Program-made: the position numbers and the translations under genes | Assembly: GCF_963676685.1 (NCBI RefSeq) | Contig: NC_092347.1 | Span: 84,446,592-84,510,591 of the forward strand | Direction: 5' to 3' | Origin: Mytilus edulis | Lineage: Eukaryota > Mollusca > Bivalvia > Mytilida > Mytilidae | DNA: 64,000 nucleotides | Notes under the pieces: generated by a model | What the model was told of the DNA's origin: nothing | The model's input: only the letters and a program-made list of their open reading frames with translations | The model's database searches: none | Part shown: positions 12,224 to 23,760 of the stretch, piece by piece | How the letters are laid out: each line of letters starts with the position of its first letter | Numbering within the stretch: position 1 is the stretch's first letter

Positions 12224-12993
12224 ATGTTCCAGACCATATAAGTATTTGGACCGTTCGCGTACGGTCCGGACTGTATATGTTTACTCGTACGGTCCGACCA
12301 TACGCGTACGGTCGGACCGTATGAGTATACGCGTATGGTCCAGTACGAGCTTACCATACATGTTATTAGATCATACATGTATGGGTTAAATCTAAACAAA
12401 CATTATATATTTATTTTTAGTTTTACAAATTGTTATTATTACAATTGGATGGATAAAATGAACAAACGAACACTTGAAATTAAATATTTGTTTAATTGTA
12501 TATCACAATCCTATTTTGGTACTCTCGCCCAAGGTGACACTTGCTACCACAAGTAGCGTAATATTTTCTACATTTACATGTTTGCAATTCATGCTTGTTC
12601 CTTTGCATTTGGATTTTCTTTGTAAAGTTGCTAAATTGGCCTCCCACATTATATTTACTTCCGATAACTACAAATTCAGTGATCATTATTCAATAAATGT
12701 ATTATTGATCGACATGCTAAATACTAGAGATTAACATATTTAATAAGCGTGAGCTTTTTAAATAGTTAAAATATAAAGTGTTTATTTTAATTACCATTGA
12801 ACTTTTATATATTCATTTAAGAGTTAAGTTATGTTGATCTGTTATATGCATTTGCATCTAATAAACTTGACCAACTTTTTAATATTAGTTGGACCGTACG
12901 CGTACGGTCCGACCGTATGAGTATTTTGAAAAAGTACGCATACGGTCCAGACCGTATGCGTACGGTCCAAATACTCATACGGTCTGGAACATT
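12224..12993. repeat. Inverted pair of GGACCGT/ACGGTCC palindrome clusters
   Basis: The segment 12224-12356 (starting GTTCCAGACCATATAAGTAT) is repeated in inverted orientation at 12885-12993. Both arms are packed with GGACCGT, ACGGTCC and GTACGCGTAC. A perfect 20-bp palindrome, GGACCGTACGCGTACGGTCC, lies at 12891-12910, and a one-mismatch version at 12248-12267. The CpG-rich arms stand out against AT-rich surroundings. They could form long hairpins in DNA or RNA. No known protein-binding site is claimed. Confidence 0.85.
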
Positions 12994-13068
12994 GACTCTT
13001 AAAATTCTAGAGTCTATCTGAAATTGAGGGTAAATTATATGGCCTTCCAAATAGCGTTTCGATCCCTA

Positions 13069-13112
13069 ACATCACTGAAGAGACATATATTGTCGAAATC
13101 CAGATCTGGTGT
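13069..13112 (+). ncRNA. Hammerhead ribozyme motif, family B copy 2 (intact)
   Basis: Same architecture as the copy at 12081. Stem I is ACATCA (13069-13074) with TGGTGT (13107-13112). Core CTGAAGA is at 13075-13081. Stem II is GACA/TGTC with loop TATAT, and GAAA is at 13095-13098. Stem III is ATC-CA-GAT, with the cleavage C at 13106. The only difference from copy 1 within the motif is in the two-base loop of stem III, so both should have equal cleavage capacity. Confidence 0.85.
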
Positions 13113-13217
13113 ACAAAAAAATAATAAAAAAATAAAAACATATTGACACCTTGTGTTTGTTGCATAACATCTTGGCCACAAGTTTATCGTTTTCTGTTTA
13201 GTATTAAATTTATATTA

Positions 13218-13886
13218 AGATCCATTTTGTTACATCTCGTGATCAATTTTATTTGGCAATCGCCAATGGCAGTCAGCAGGGTTTAAGAACATCAGTTATT
13301 CGACCTGTTAGTCAAATACTTTTTCACTTTTTTTGGTCTTTTGGAAAATGTTGTTTGTGCTGTATTTAGACCCTTCTACAACGAAATTTGTTTTACTTGC
13401 ACACGTATAAAAATTGCGGTTTTTATCCAACGCAATCATAGGTTTGAACGTAGTTTTCAATTTAGAACACTCATCAAAAAGAAACGCACAAATATTATAA
13501 TGGTCGACACAACATGCAAACCGCAAAAAAAATGAAAACCTTCCATCAACGACTAACAGCACAGGACATCACAATCAGTGACGAACTTACGTAACGATTA
13601 TGAAATCTTGACTTCATATAACGATGCAAATTCACACTCGGTAAAACAGTAGTTTTCGGGAGGAATAGGTCGTGTTCGGTACTTGATTGGTTGTGTGCTG
13701 ACCTTTGTCTTTCTGTGATCACTTTTGTTTTTTTTCTTTTTTTAATTTCTTTGTGTAAATGTCTGTATTTGTGATTGATTGTGATTCAATTGTGTACTGA
13801 CGTTTGTCTTTGTGATTAACCGTATGATTGAGAGAAATATGGAAGAATCATATATGCTGAAACTTGAACGTTTGAAAACAATAATT
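13218..13886. other. No recognisable gene
   Basis: AT-rich sequence with overlapping short frames on both strands around 13308-13562 (84 and 64 codons). Neither resembles a known family and they overlap each other, so I treat both as chance. No repeat family is recognised. Confidence 0.5.
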
Positions 13887-15080
13887 ATAATATTAGGGCT
13901 TAAATTAAAATATTGATTGTTTGCCCTTTACCGACCGACCCTATAAATTCGTTGCGCCTGAAAATCTTTTATTTGTATTTACCAGCAAGATTTTATTTTA
14001 TTTTATTTTTTCGTTCCTACCAAAAATCTTATATTTGTATTTCCCGCTCAAAACTATTTTATCCGGAATTCTCGGGTTTTATCTTCAACGTATAAGGTCC
14101 AGTCTGTTTGGTATCACATGAGCGTTTGACATGAACACTAACATTTGAAGTTTCAAAGCATTTGTTTGAAATCGATGTTCAGCATGTGAACGCTTCCTGA
14201 AATCATGATATGACGTACACTACTCTGTACCTTTATACTTAAAGCAGGGTTCCTTTTACAAATAAGTTCGTTTGATACAAAATTATCAACGTGTGTACAA
14301 ACTAAATTGTAAACGGACATTGTCTTCTATGTAGGGATGGCCTTTTGTGATCCGCAGATCAGGATGATTATGTTAACGATGCCGCTATATTATTTATATC
14401 TGATATGTCATATGAATCAAAAGTGACAAAACCCTGTAAAGTGGAGAATATCTGGCAGTAAAATCGCCAAGTTGTCCATACAGATCATTTATAAATGCGA
14501 TGTAAAATACGTGACAATTGTCAGAGTTTTAAGTCTTGTACCATTTTTATTGGAAACAAAGGCACACACGATGTTTTTAACACTCTAGGGACTTTTTCTA
14601 TTAGTATTGTATGTCTGCCTGGACATATCTTATCAGTACAAAGTTATCTTTTACAGAAAATCTTAAGGTAAGCATACAAGGTACGTAGTGCAGAATATAA
14701 GTGCAAGTTCAAACTCTTCAAAGTTCCAGGCACATAAACGTTGAAGATATGCGGCACAGCTCTATATTTTGATATTTGAAAACAAAATAGTACTGTGCAT
14801 ATGAATTAGCTCCACATTCTACGTGATATTTTTTTAAAACTAATAGTCCCAGAAAACTTATTTGCAAAAACAAAACGGACACAAATGACATTATGCAGAG
14901 TTTGTATCTATAAAATAAAATATTATACCTACCTGCCTACCCATGACAAATAATATACCGAGCCAAGTTATTTTTTTGGGGAAAAAAATAAAATATTTTA
15001 CCTACCTACCTACCCTGTTTCAAAACATAGGGTCGGAAAAGGGCAAACAAACACTATTTCAATTTAGGCCTAATATATCA
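13887..15080. mobile_element. Possible inverted-repeat element, about 1.2 kb
   Basis: The left end (about 13887-13943) contains TTAAATTAAAATATTGATTG then TTTGCCCTTTACCGACC. The reverse complement of the right end (about 15029-15080) reads CTAAATTGAAATAGTGTTTG then TTTGCCCTTTTCCGACC. Alignment over about 50 bp is imperfect, with a 4-bp indel at the CCGACCGACC run. The inner flanks carry GTATTT/ACCTACCT-rich sequence. No transposase frame exists inside, so this would be a decayed non-autonomous element. No target duplication was found. Confidence 0.5.
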
Positions 15081-15479
15081 AAGATTATATCTACGAGTCA
15101 GAAACTTTTGATGTTGATAATGTTTTTTTTAGAATTATATTTTGTAAAAAAAATACAAACCCTATGTACTAATATGCTGTTCAACACGCTTCATATTTCA
15201 TGAAAAAAGTGTAAATGCTACCATTTATTTAAATATACTTGACAGAGAATAGTCTTTGACCATTTTGTCTTGTTCTTGTACTTGTTTAGTTTTAGCAAAT
15301 ATTTTCCCATTTTGAGACAAAGGTTGCCTTTTCTGAGATAGATGCATTGCTTATTGACACTTTGGACATTTGAAATCAACTAATGAATATAAAGAAAACT
15401 CAATAATTCGATAACAGCCCCACAGCACAAAACCAACAAAAGAATAAGAACAACAAGCATCTAAAGATCTTAAATGCTA
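15081..15479. other. 3' flank of C1q gene 1, no gene seen
   Basis: AT-rich sequence downstream (on the minus strand) of the first C1q gene. No exon or recognised repeat. Confidence 0.5.
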
Positions 15480-15496
15480 TTTATTAGCTATTTATT
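15480..15496 (-). terminator. Two AATAAA polyadenylation signals of C1q gene 1
   Basis: On the minus strand AATAAA occurs at 15496-15491 and 15485-15480, starting 18 nt after the stop codon of C1q gene 1. They would define a very short 3' untranslated region if used. A more distal signal cannot be excluded. Confidence 0.55.
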
Positions 15497-15513
15497 TGTT
15501 AAAGTAAGACTTT

Positions 15514-18500
15514 TTAAGCAATGAAATAACCAGAAAACATCGACCAATCACGTCCAAGCATAGATTCTCCACTTCGGTTGTCCTTCTGTATGAAAACCCT
15601 GTCTCCTCGTCTCAATTTTAAGACGGCGTTGGCAGTTCCTGTCGAGTAATTGGTGCCAAAGAGTTTCTCTTTTACAGCATCATTGACTCGTAGCTCACAA
15701 TGCAAATATTTTGCACTGTTTGACCTTATTGTAGCTGATATCATATAAAGTCCGTCCCTTGGTGGCGTAAATATTCCAGTACTAGATGAGTAATGTCCAC
15801 CAACATTTGTCTTCACGGAGTCAAACTTTATGATTTTATTGAGAGGTGGAGTGAAATCCTTCGATAAAGTCGCAGTAAAAGCTGGAATGGAGGTTTGACC
15901 TGAGGATAAAGAGTAAAGACAAAAGTTATGTTAGTTTAATAAGAATATTATCTTACTCTTAGTGTGCGATACTTCCTCTGTGAAAGCACATCGATGATAT
16001 CAGGCTTACACTGCAATGTAAATTGCTGCAAATCATTCGATTCTTTGACTACCAATTTTCGAGATTTTAGGAAAAAGTAATTGATGATGGATACTGTGTT
16101 TCGTGGTTTTAAAAAGTTTGAAGACAAGTCTTATCGACATGCAATTTCGTTTAAAAAAAAAAAGAATTCACTGGTATACTGTTCTGCATGAAAATTTATG
16201 AATAGAAAGAGGTGTTTATAATGTTCTCAGGAGAAAGCAAGTGAATGTTACAAACAAAGCAAGAGGTCAACGCCTCCATCCTGCAAGATACGTTTGATTA
16301 CATTATAACTTATTTGTAGACTTAACTAAACGCAAGCTAATGGTTTAAAAACGCTGACATTTAGAAGTAATGAGCAATACAATATATGATGAATCGGCTG
16401 TTGTTGATACAAAATCAAAAATTAAATAAGATTAGGTAGAACGTGTGTTTCAAATAAAGCAGACTGATAAGAGTGTATGGTGTTTTTTTTAAAGATTCAA
16501 AGATGTGCATTACAAGTGAAACATGCAATGTAAAAGAAAGTGAAATTCGGGTAGATTAATCCAGTTTAATAGTTTATATTAAGAACGATTGGTGTTTTTA
16601 TGCCTTTATTAACACATTACGTTGTGAAGTTTTCTAAAGAATGCATTTATGAATATGACGGTGAGGATTGCAACAAGAGACAATCGAATCGAATCAAGCA
16701 ATACTCTTAGCATTTGTCGTTTTAAAATATCTATTGTCTTATATTCAAATATGATGAGTCAAGTCATTTAAAACGGATGTTAGCAGTCACTGTTATATGA
16801 TTGTGCTGGTACAAAGCTATCCAAGTTTAAAGGGTTGGGTTTAACTTGCAAAATAACTTCTTACCTCGTGTACGATGTGTATAATCATTTATAATTACGT
16901 TCTTCAATTTGACTAGTTCAATATTCTACACATATGTTCTATCATAAAATAATTTTTCATTTCATTGTTGCTTTAAATATTCTTTCTGTATTGTGTAGAA
17001 TAATGAAACTACTAAATGGTAGACAAATTACCTGGTCCAAAGTCGTCTCCACTTTTCTTTATTTTATAGATAATGTTTTTTAGATCTTCAATAATCTCTT
17101 GTTCTGTTGAATAGAGAAAACAATCACAGCTTAAATGGCGTAATAAAAGGATAAAATTATTAATTAATAAATTCAACAACAAAATTAAAATACTGTATCA
17201 ACCCGTTTGCAAAACTTATTATGGAAGAAAGGAAGAATCAAACAAATAAGATAGATGTTAATTTAGCAAACATTTATAGCGATTTTCCTTTATAATATAA
17301 GAATAAGAAATCACAGCCTCAATGGCGTATTAAGAAGGAGAAAGTTTTTAATTAATACACTCGACAAATAATGACAATACTGCGTAAACGTGTTCGCAAA
17401 TCTTATCATAGCAGAAACAAACAATGAAGAAAACAAGGTAAACGTAAAATTCAACAATGAAGGTATCGATTTTGCTTAATTTCGTAGAATACGGAGATTT
17501 GGTATGATTGCCTATTAGACAAATATCTAAGTTCGGATGAAGTGGATGTAAGCATAGATAGCCAGCCGTACGGTGTTCGACAATGTGAAAAACTCATACC
17601 CTATAGTCATCTATAAAATTCATAAATTCATAAATTGAGCCAAAGTTGATAGTAGTGATATTTTTGCCGTATTTTTAGTCTTTGATGTTATATTCGTATG
17701 TTTAAGAAACGATCTATAGCGATTAAGGAAATGCGAGATTTTTCAAGACATTGACCGTGCAATAAACATTAAGAACAATTAGACATACGTCAGCTGTTAA
17801 ATAGCATTCTACGACACTATTTCATAAAATCATTATTCATATGTTGGCCATCTTGCTAATCTGGATAGCTTTCAGTATAAAAAGTTAAATAGCCCAATGC
17901 AATAATATTGATATTGCACCTTTAGTTCCGTTGTAATAGTTATGCTTAAAGAGACGTCAACATGACAAACAATTGACGAAAAAAGACATGAAAAAGTAAA
18001 ATAACAAAAATAACAAGTTCAAAGGAAAATCTGTAATCAGAACGGAACACGTACAATCCCTGTACACAACAGATTAACCCTGTTTTAAATTGTCTGCAGC
18101 CAGTTAAGACGACACTGCGTCTTTTATCTTTTGTAAGTTGACATTTAGCACCGTTCCAATCTGAATAGAGACCTTTTCAATAGTTTGTTCTTAAATTTTG
18201 ATTTTACGTTACTGTCCAAGGTTCGATGAATAATAAGCGCTCGAAGACAAGTTTAACATTGGAATATTATGTATGTTCATGTCCACAGCCGAGAGCCTTT
18301 GATTCAGTGAAAATCGTTAATTGCTGTTTGTCATATGCGCTATATAATAAATGAAGCTGTTGTTTTTATTTTGTTTTACATTGAGTCATGTCGATGCATT
18401 TTTTGGCTAACTATACGGTACGGGGTTTGCTCGTTGTTGAAGACCAGAATGGAACTCTTACATCCACATAATGTGGTCCAGAATGGGTTGTTCTAAAATG

Positions 18501-18696
18501 CAATCAAACCACAGTATCTCCTTTTTTTACATTGTTTGCTTATACTGACATTTTGAAATAATAGAACACTTTCTAATATTTGTATCTGTCTTTTTTATCA
18601 TTTGACTGTTTAAATAAAAATCGATCTAAACTTACTATTGCTTTGAACAAGATTTCCATTCCAAATCAAACATGCAATGAGAACACCAAAATTCAT
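15514..18696 (-). CDS. Secreted globular C1q-domain protein, gene 1 (3 exons)
   Basis: Complement C1q-like globular protein. Bivalves use large numbers of such secreted, lectin-like proteins, many as pattern-recognition factors. Exons on the minus strand: exon 1 18696-18636 (61 nt), exon 2 17103-17032 (72 nt), exon 3 15899-15514 (386 nt), total 519 nt and 172 residues. Donors GTAAG and GTAAT and acceptors ACAG and TCAG are canonical; both introns are phase 1. Exon 1 encodes a hydrophobic secretion signal (MNFGVLIACLIWNGNLVQSN). Exon 2 encodes a short charged linker (QEIIEDLKNIIYKIKKSGDD) with no collagen repeat. Exon 3 holds the whole C1q domain: FTATLSKDFTP, NVGGHYSSSTGIFTPPRDGL, LHCELRVN, and the ending WSMFSGYFIA. 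The paralogue at 34086-36684 has the same exon lengths for exons 1 and 3. The frame has no defect, so I expect a working gene; ligand unknown. Confidence 0.88.
17119..17430. repeat. Local tandem duplication inside intron 1 of C1q gene 1
   Basis: The segment 17119-17250 (ACAATCACAGCTTAAATGGC...GTAATAA...AACTTAT) is repeated in diverged form at about 17305-17430 (AAATCACAGCCTCAATGGCG...). It lies just upstream of exon 2 on the gene strand. A related sequence sits at the equivalent place in C1q gene 2 (about 36010-36140). No exon was found in the second copy. Confidence 0.6.
17480..17650. repeat. Interspersed repeat family E, fragment
   Basis: Contains TTGCCTATTAGACAAATATC, GCCGTACGGTGTTCGACAAT and CATACCCTATAGTCATCTAT. 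This pattern (locally AGACAA, then a GCCGTACGG block, then a TATAGT block) recurs at 37785-38035, 43430-43800, 50150-50420 and 59310-59470. It lies in intron 1 of C1q gene 1. Element class unknown. Confidence 0.6.
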
Positions 18697-19239
18697 ATCT
18701 GCAGTTGTAATATCTCAGCTCAGACAACAAAACATAGACCCTTTTACTAACCACGAAATAATCTATTTGAGGTATAGAATTGGAGCAGCTGTTACGAAAT
18801 ATAATATGATTGCATGTTTACTTATCGACGTTGCGTGATGCAGAAAATGTCAAATTATCAGCCGGGTTTTGTTCAACGTTTTGTTAAAATATCTGTCCGA
18901 CGGCAAAATAGCGTACAATTAAACCAAATCTGAAGCGTTTGCTGATTGGTTTGAATTTTCAACTTTCATATTCAATTGTGCATGTTATAGATTTTAATGT
19001 CTTTTTAAATATGCAATTTTATTTTGTAAAAATGTATGCATCTAAATCAGATGGTATGTTGATTTTTTTTTTTTTTTCACGAAACAAACGACTCCAAGTC
19101 CTTTGAAATTAAACCTGTAAAGATATGTTGTCTTCAACTTCATGAATTTTACTCATTACTCATAGACCTTTAATCCATTGTTAAATCAAAACCTAAAAGT
19201 TGCGCTAGTATAATTTTCACCGATTCTTATATTTTGTTT

Positions 19240-20060
19240 AGCATCAAGTCTTCGTCACTTTATCAATATTCGCAAACAAATAAATCTCTCACAGAAATGG
19301 AAAATAATAAACAGACAAGTGAAAATGTCTTTATATTCCTTGATTGTTTAGGATGTTCGCTGCTCAGTTTCAAAATAAATAACTTTTCATAAAACTAGTA
19401 TGTATTGATAGGGAATAAATTGAGGAATCAAAAAAGCAAAGAAAATATACGGGTCAATGTGCTTGTTTTCGAGATATTAGCCATTGGAATTTTGGCGGGA
19501 AAATGTTCTCTCTTGATTTATCATAGCTTTTTCATTGACCAGTTAAAGTTCTCAAATACTAATAAAAAATAAATAAAATTTTATAAGACTTTTACAAATG
19601 ACTTATAATTATACATGTAAAAGATTTATAAAAAGAAAAATGGGGGTTCATGGGGCATTCAAATGGATAAAACCAGAGGATTCCGAAAATCTGACAAAAA
19701 TTCCAAAACATGACAAGCAAACATCCTTAAAGCTTTTATGACCTTTTTGTACAGACTATTCTCTAGAGATAAGAGTGACCTCATCATAAATCACCGTTTA
19801 AGGGTTAACAAAACCTTCAACTTACACAAGATTCATTATCACGTAATGGAACAAGATTGAAAGTGCCAAACGTCATACCACATAAAGCATAAAGTACAAA
19901 CATGATTTACTTATACACTTTACAATGTATATTCAACGTTGTTGATACGAAGACACGAAAATTTCACTGATTGTCGGGAAATTGGCAAATTATCGATGAG
20001 GTCATAGAACTTAAACTGCCAATTTCTGTAATTAACCGTTTCTAACCTGAGTTTTCAGAA
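19240..20060. repeat. Paralogous non-coding block upstream of C1q gene 1
   Basis: Shares diverged segments with 24340-24760: AAGTCTTC.TCAC.TTATCAA, AAAGCTTTTATGACCTTTTT against AAAGCTTTTATGACTTTTTT, and AGAGATAAGAG. Its distal part (about 19960-20100) also resembles 37240-37420 upstream of C1q gene 2 (GCCAATTATCGATGA.G; CAACCTGAG.TTTCAGA-like). This supports block duplication together with the C1q genes. No coding sequence is seen. Confidence 0.6.
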
Positions 20061-20259
20061 GACATTCCTTCTAGAATGACAGTTCTTGCATCGAGTATAT
20101 ACATATTATATATACTTTATGTACATTATAAGGTTTTAAAAGTTTGAAGATAACTCAATATTTATATTTTGGGTTTATTTATCAGTATAATTTTCAAAGA
20201 AGGCTTACCTATTATCAAATCAACTGCTGTAGCTTATGTTTGTGCCAAGTGCCTTCGAA

Positions 20260-20745
20260 TTTTAAGTAGTGTATGTATACATTGGTGATGTGCTCCAAAA
20301 GATGTGTGTTGACATTTTGAGATACATTATATCGCAGGTATGGTGTATTAAATTATAAACATGGAACTTTTGATATCTATTATTCGTGTGTTTCTCTGTC
20401 CTATATATTCTCCCATTTATTTGTATTGTAGTCCTGTCATGTAATGTTGTCATTTTGATGTTATATTTAACATTGCCATAGAATTGGGAGGTTTTCCTAG
20501 CCAAAAAACCAGGTTCAACCTACCATTTTTTAATGTCCTGTACCAAGTCAGGAACATGGCCATTGTTATATCATAGTTCGTTGCTGTGTGTGTTACATTT
20601 TAGTGTTGTGTTTCTGTTGTGTCGTAGTTCTCTTATAATTGATGTTTTTTCCTCAGTTTTAGTTTATTACCCGGATTTGTTTCTTTTCTCAATTGATTTA
20701 TAAATTTCGAACATAGGTATACTTCTGTTGCTTTTATATGTCATA
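20260..20745 (-). repeat. Interspersed repeat family C, long copy
   Basis: One of two long copies of this family; the other is 44205-44660 in the opposite orientation. Shared landmarks on the minus strand are the TATACC/CGAAATTTATAAATC segment, CGGGTAATAAACTAAAACTG, ATAAGAGAACTACGACACAA, and GTTCCTGACTTGGTACAGGA. A 80-codon reverse frame inside it is not recognised. Confidence 0.7.
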
Positions 20746-21429
20746 CTTTGGTTCATTATTCATACTCAAAGTTACAGACTTTTGATTCATGTATACGCAC
20801 TCGAGAATCCCTGACAAGAAAGAAATTTATATCCGTATATATTGCATCAGATACGGTTTATATTCTAACTATTCATTGTGTTTTAGCTCAGTAATAAGAA
20901 ATTATGTACGGCATTCTTGAATGATTGTTTCGGTAGATATTCTGTTTTATTTCATTAAGATATCTATTAGGTCTCAATTAAAAGTAAGAGTAAAAAAAAT
21001 GCTAAGGAGCTAAACATTTTTAAGAAATTAAAAAAAAGAGAAGAACAGACCAGCAAATAAATGAAAAAAGTAAAATCCAAGCTTCCGTATTCAAAAGACA
21101 AACCAAACGTCAAGCATTTTCTTTTGTTCTCTATAAAAACTTAAAATTCATTTCAAAACTATTGGCCATGGGTAATGGAATAACTGAAATAGTTTCACAC
21201 GAGAAAAGGCGTTCAAAGCAATCCGGTATCATCACGATATCACTGATATATACTCTGTTTTCAGTATGTAATTATAAGGCTTGTTCCTCGTTACTGACAT
21301 GCATTCGATATCAAAGCGGTTTACTTTCAGTTTTTAATTACAAAAGTACAAAAGCTAATATATGATTATGGACTTTCCGATTAGATTTTCCTCTGAGTTC
21401 AGTATTTTTGTGATTTTACTATATACTAA

Positions 21430-21645
21430 TTAAACTCATCATAGATACCAGGATTAAATTTTGTATTTACACCAGACGCCCGTTTCGTGTACAAAAGACT
21501 CATCAGTGACGCTCGAATCCAAAAAAGTTAAAAAGGTCAAATAAAGTATGAAGTTGAAGAGCATTGAAGACTACAATTCCTAAATGTTTTGCTAAATACA
21601 GCTGAGGTAATCTATTCCGGAGGTAGAAAAGCTAATATATAGATA
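21430..21645 (-). mobile_element. Retrozyme-like repeat family A, partial copy
   Basis: On the minus strand it runs from the CTTCAACTTCATACTTTATT region through GAGCGTCACTGATGAGTC to CCTGGTATCTATGATGAG. It matches 46235-46375 and 47620-47850. It includes the hammerhead motif at 21469-21512. It covers roughly two thirds of the 344-nt unit defined at 48651-48994. Confidence 0.75.
21469..21512 (-). ncRNA. Hammerhead ribozyme motif, family A (core intact, one stem mismatch)
   Basis: On the minus strand, stem I GCGTCA (21512-21507) pairs with TGGTGT (21474-21469) using wobbles. Core CTGATGA is at 21506-21500. Stem II GTCT/ACAC has one C-C mismatch. GAAA is intact. Stem III is ACG-GG-CGT, followed by the cleavage C. 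All invariant core positions are present; reduced but possible activity. Confidence 0.72.
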
Positions 21646-22039
21646 TAGGAAGATGACATGTTATCTATATTTGTTTGCTTAAAAGAATATCGTGATGCAC
21701 TTGTCGTAGTTTTCAATATTGTTTATTGTGCATTTCAATTTTGCAATGCTTGTGGTGTTTATATTGTTAACAGACTTGCATGTACTAAAACATGGTTCTA
21801 TTTCAAGATTTCGTTTTTGGTCAAGTTTTAATGTAGGAAGTTTAACATGACCGAATTCTATGCATCTTAGGGCTGAATAAAAGTCAATTACCAAACCGTG
21901 ATAGCGTAATGACTTATAACTTGTAATAACTTATCTACATCTTTTATAGGAATAACACGTTTTTTTTTTATATAAGCAGAATGTATCTACGTAAAATGTC
22001 GTTTAACAAAAAACGAACAATTGCTTATCTTTTACTTCA

Positions 22040-22470
22040 ATAGCCACCTGACAGCCTGTGCAGACAAGACAGTGTAGACATTTTGTGTTTCTTGTAAAAC
22101 AGATGAAAGCATTTAGATATTTCAATATTATGACATGTGATTGTTTTAATTTATTTTCAATATTTCATGCTCATGTTTATCACACGATGCAAATCTATAA
22201 GGAGAGTTCTTCGATTAGAAACAGTTGTTTTTATTTTTGTTTTTTGCTTTGCTATTGTTTATTGAACAATCAATTGATTCTAATACATTTCACATTAAGA
22301 ATTTCAACCGACATGAAATACTTGCTCTTCCATGATAAAGTAAAAATATTCTCTTTAAACTGGGCCCTTATTTTTTTTTAGTTTCGTTCTAAATGATGTG
22401 GAATCAAATTATCCTCTTGTTGACCATTGAATAAAAACATTTACTACCTCCAAATTCACAACTGAAATAC
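22040..22470. repeat. Diverged block G, copy 1
   Basis: Shares GATTGTTTTAATTTATTTTC, TTTTTGCTTTGCTATTGTTT, AACAATCAATTGATTCTAAT and CTAAATGATGTGGAATCAAA with copies at 23270-23760, 26570-27250 and about 39330-39780. Copies 1 and 2 are clearly closest. No protein-coding signal is seen. This is segmental duplication, or an old repeat, within the C1q cluster. Confidence 0.7.
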
Positions 22471-22689
22471 ACATTTATCATTTAACTTTTATGCATTCAA
22501 AGAGCATTTGTAGATTAACCTATACAAGGTCACCCAAAACTAATCATTCAAATGCAGAGAAAAAACGAATGCATTCGTCACCATGCATCTTTGCAATCGA
22601 CTTCAACTTTATCAAACGCGTCATTCAGATATTCATGTCATTTTTTGTTCCTTTTTTAAACGCTTTTCCCTGGAATGTTTTTCTTCAAT

Positions 22690-23110
22690 ATATATGTGTG
22701 GTTGTCGTATTTTATATCTGTCGTATTTGTTTTCATATTTTGTTTTGTTATAAATTATGTCATCAATTTTCTCGTTTCACTTGTTTCACATTTTCATGTC
22801 GGGGCATTTTTTAGCCGACTTTAAGTTTATCTCGTTGTTGAAGGAATTATGATTGCGTATACTTGATTATTTTCACTTCATTTGATAGTTGTCTCATTGG
22901 CAATTATTCCCCATTTTTTAATTTGAATTATGCTGTCTTTTTGGTTATTTTGTCCTGTTTCATTGGCGTGCCAAGTTATCTTCGAAAAGTTCCAAGTATC
23001 AAGATAGGAATATCATACTTGTTTTCCATTCGTTTGACGTGTTTGACCTTTTGATTTTGACATTTGTTAGGGGACTTTCCGTTTTAAAATTTTCCTAAAT
23101 TTCTCCTTTT
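22690..23110. repeat. Interspersed repeat (TTTCACTTGTTTCA/GGGACTTTCCG type)
   Basis: Contains TTCTCGTTTCACTTGTTTCA, TTTTTTAGCCGACTTTAAG, CTCATTGGCAATTATTCCCC and GGGGACTTTCCGTTTTAAAA. The same order is seen at 26130-26460, and parts at 18360-18450, 21365-21425, 47450-47520 and (reverse) 49650-49750. Likely a tail of family E joined to a second conserved piece. Class unknown. Confidence 0.65.
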
Positions 23111-23269
23111 TTGTTTTTTGCTTTTTTGGTATCTTCTTCCTTTTTTCTATCTCATGCTCATCTTGGTTTATCTTATTGGCAATAATATCACATATTCATA
23201 TTTTTATATATCTTCTTATTTAACAATTAATTGTAATTTTGCTTTTCGTTGTTTATTATTCAGCAGAAT

Positions 23270-23760
23270 CAATCCACATACAATTTTGATACACTAAAAC
23301 GCTAGTTATTGCCTTTATTTTTCTTCAATAACATTTGGCAAACGGTGTAAACAAAATTATAGAGATAGTGTGTTACTGATAAAATCAATGAAATTAATTT
23401 ACCATTTACACATGTGGTTCTTTTAATTTATATTCAATATATTCGGGGTCATCTCAAGTTTCGTTTCACATAATATAAATCTACAAGGAGAGTTATAGGA
23501 TAAGAAACAGTTGGTTTTATTTTTGTTTTTTGCTTTGCTATTGTTTTATTAAGCAATCAATTGATTCTAATCAATTTCACATGTAGAATTTCAATAGACA
23601 TGAAATACTTTCATAATAAAGTAAATATATTCTCGTTTAAACTTTTTTCAAGTTTCGTTCTAAATGATGTGAAATCAAATAATCCTCTTGCTAACCATTG
23701 AAGAAAAACAGTTACTACCTCCAAATTTATTTTATAACTTTTGTGCGCTCAAAGAGCATC
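23270..23760. repeat. Diverged block G, copy 2
   Basis: Second copy of block G, closest to 22040-22470: TTTTTGCTTTGCTATTGTTT, AGCAATCAATTGATTCTAAT, CTAAATGATGTGAAATCAAA and CAGTTACTACCTCCAAATTT. Matching continues to CACCATGCATCTTTGCAATC at about 23840, also present at 22580. The duplicated unit is therefore nearer 600 bp. Confidence 0.7.

Larger units (their letters stand above)
12036..13217 (+). mobile_element. Retrozyme-like element with direct repeats (family B)
   Basis: Two direct repeats, 12036-12212 and about 13024-13217, share almost all their sequence: TTGAGGGTAAATTATATGGC, the hammerhead core, and CATAACATCTTGGCCACAAG near the end. Each contains a complete hammerhead ribozyme motif on the plus strand, with cleavage sites 988 nt apart. 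Between them lies a foldback structure of GGACCGT/ACGGTCC palindromes. Ribozymes inside direct terminal repeats are known from retrozymes and from the terminal repeats of Penelope-like elements. No coding frame is present, so the element would be non-autonomous. Which of the two classes it belongs to is undecided. Confidence 0.7.

Noticed and set aside
12112..12399. 95-codon reverse frame across the palindrome cluster
   Set aside because: Produced by the palindromic GGACCGT repeats; no recognisable domain and overlapped by other frames.
22058..22814. Two 107-codon plus frames
   Set aside because: AT-rich and hydrophobic by composition, lying inside duplicated non-coding block G and a dispersed repeat; no family recognised.
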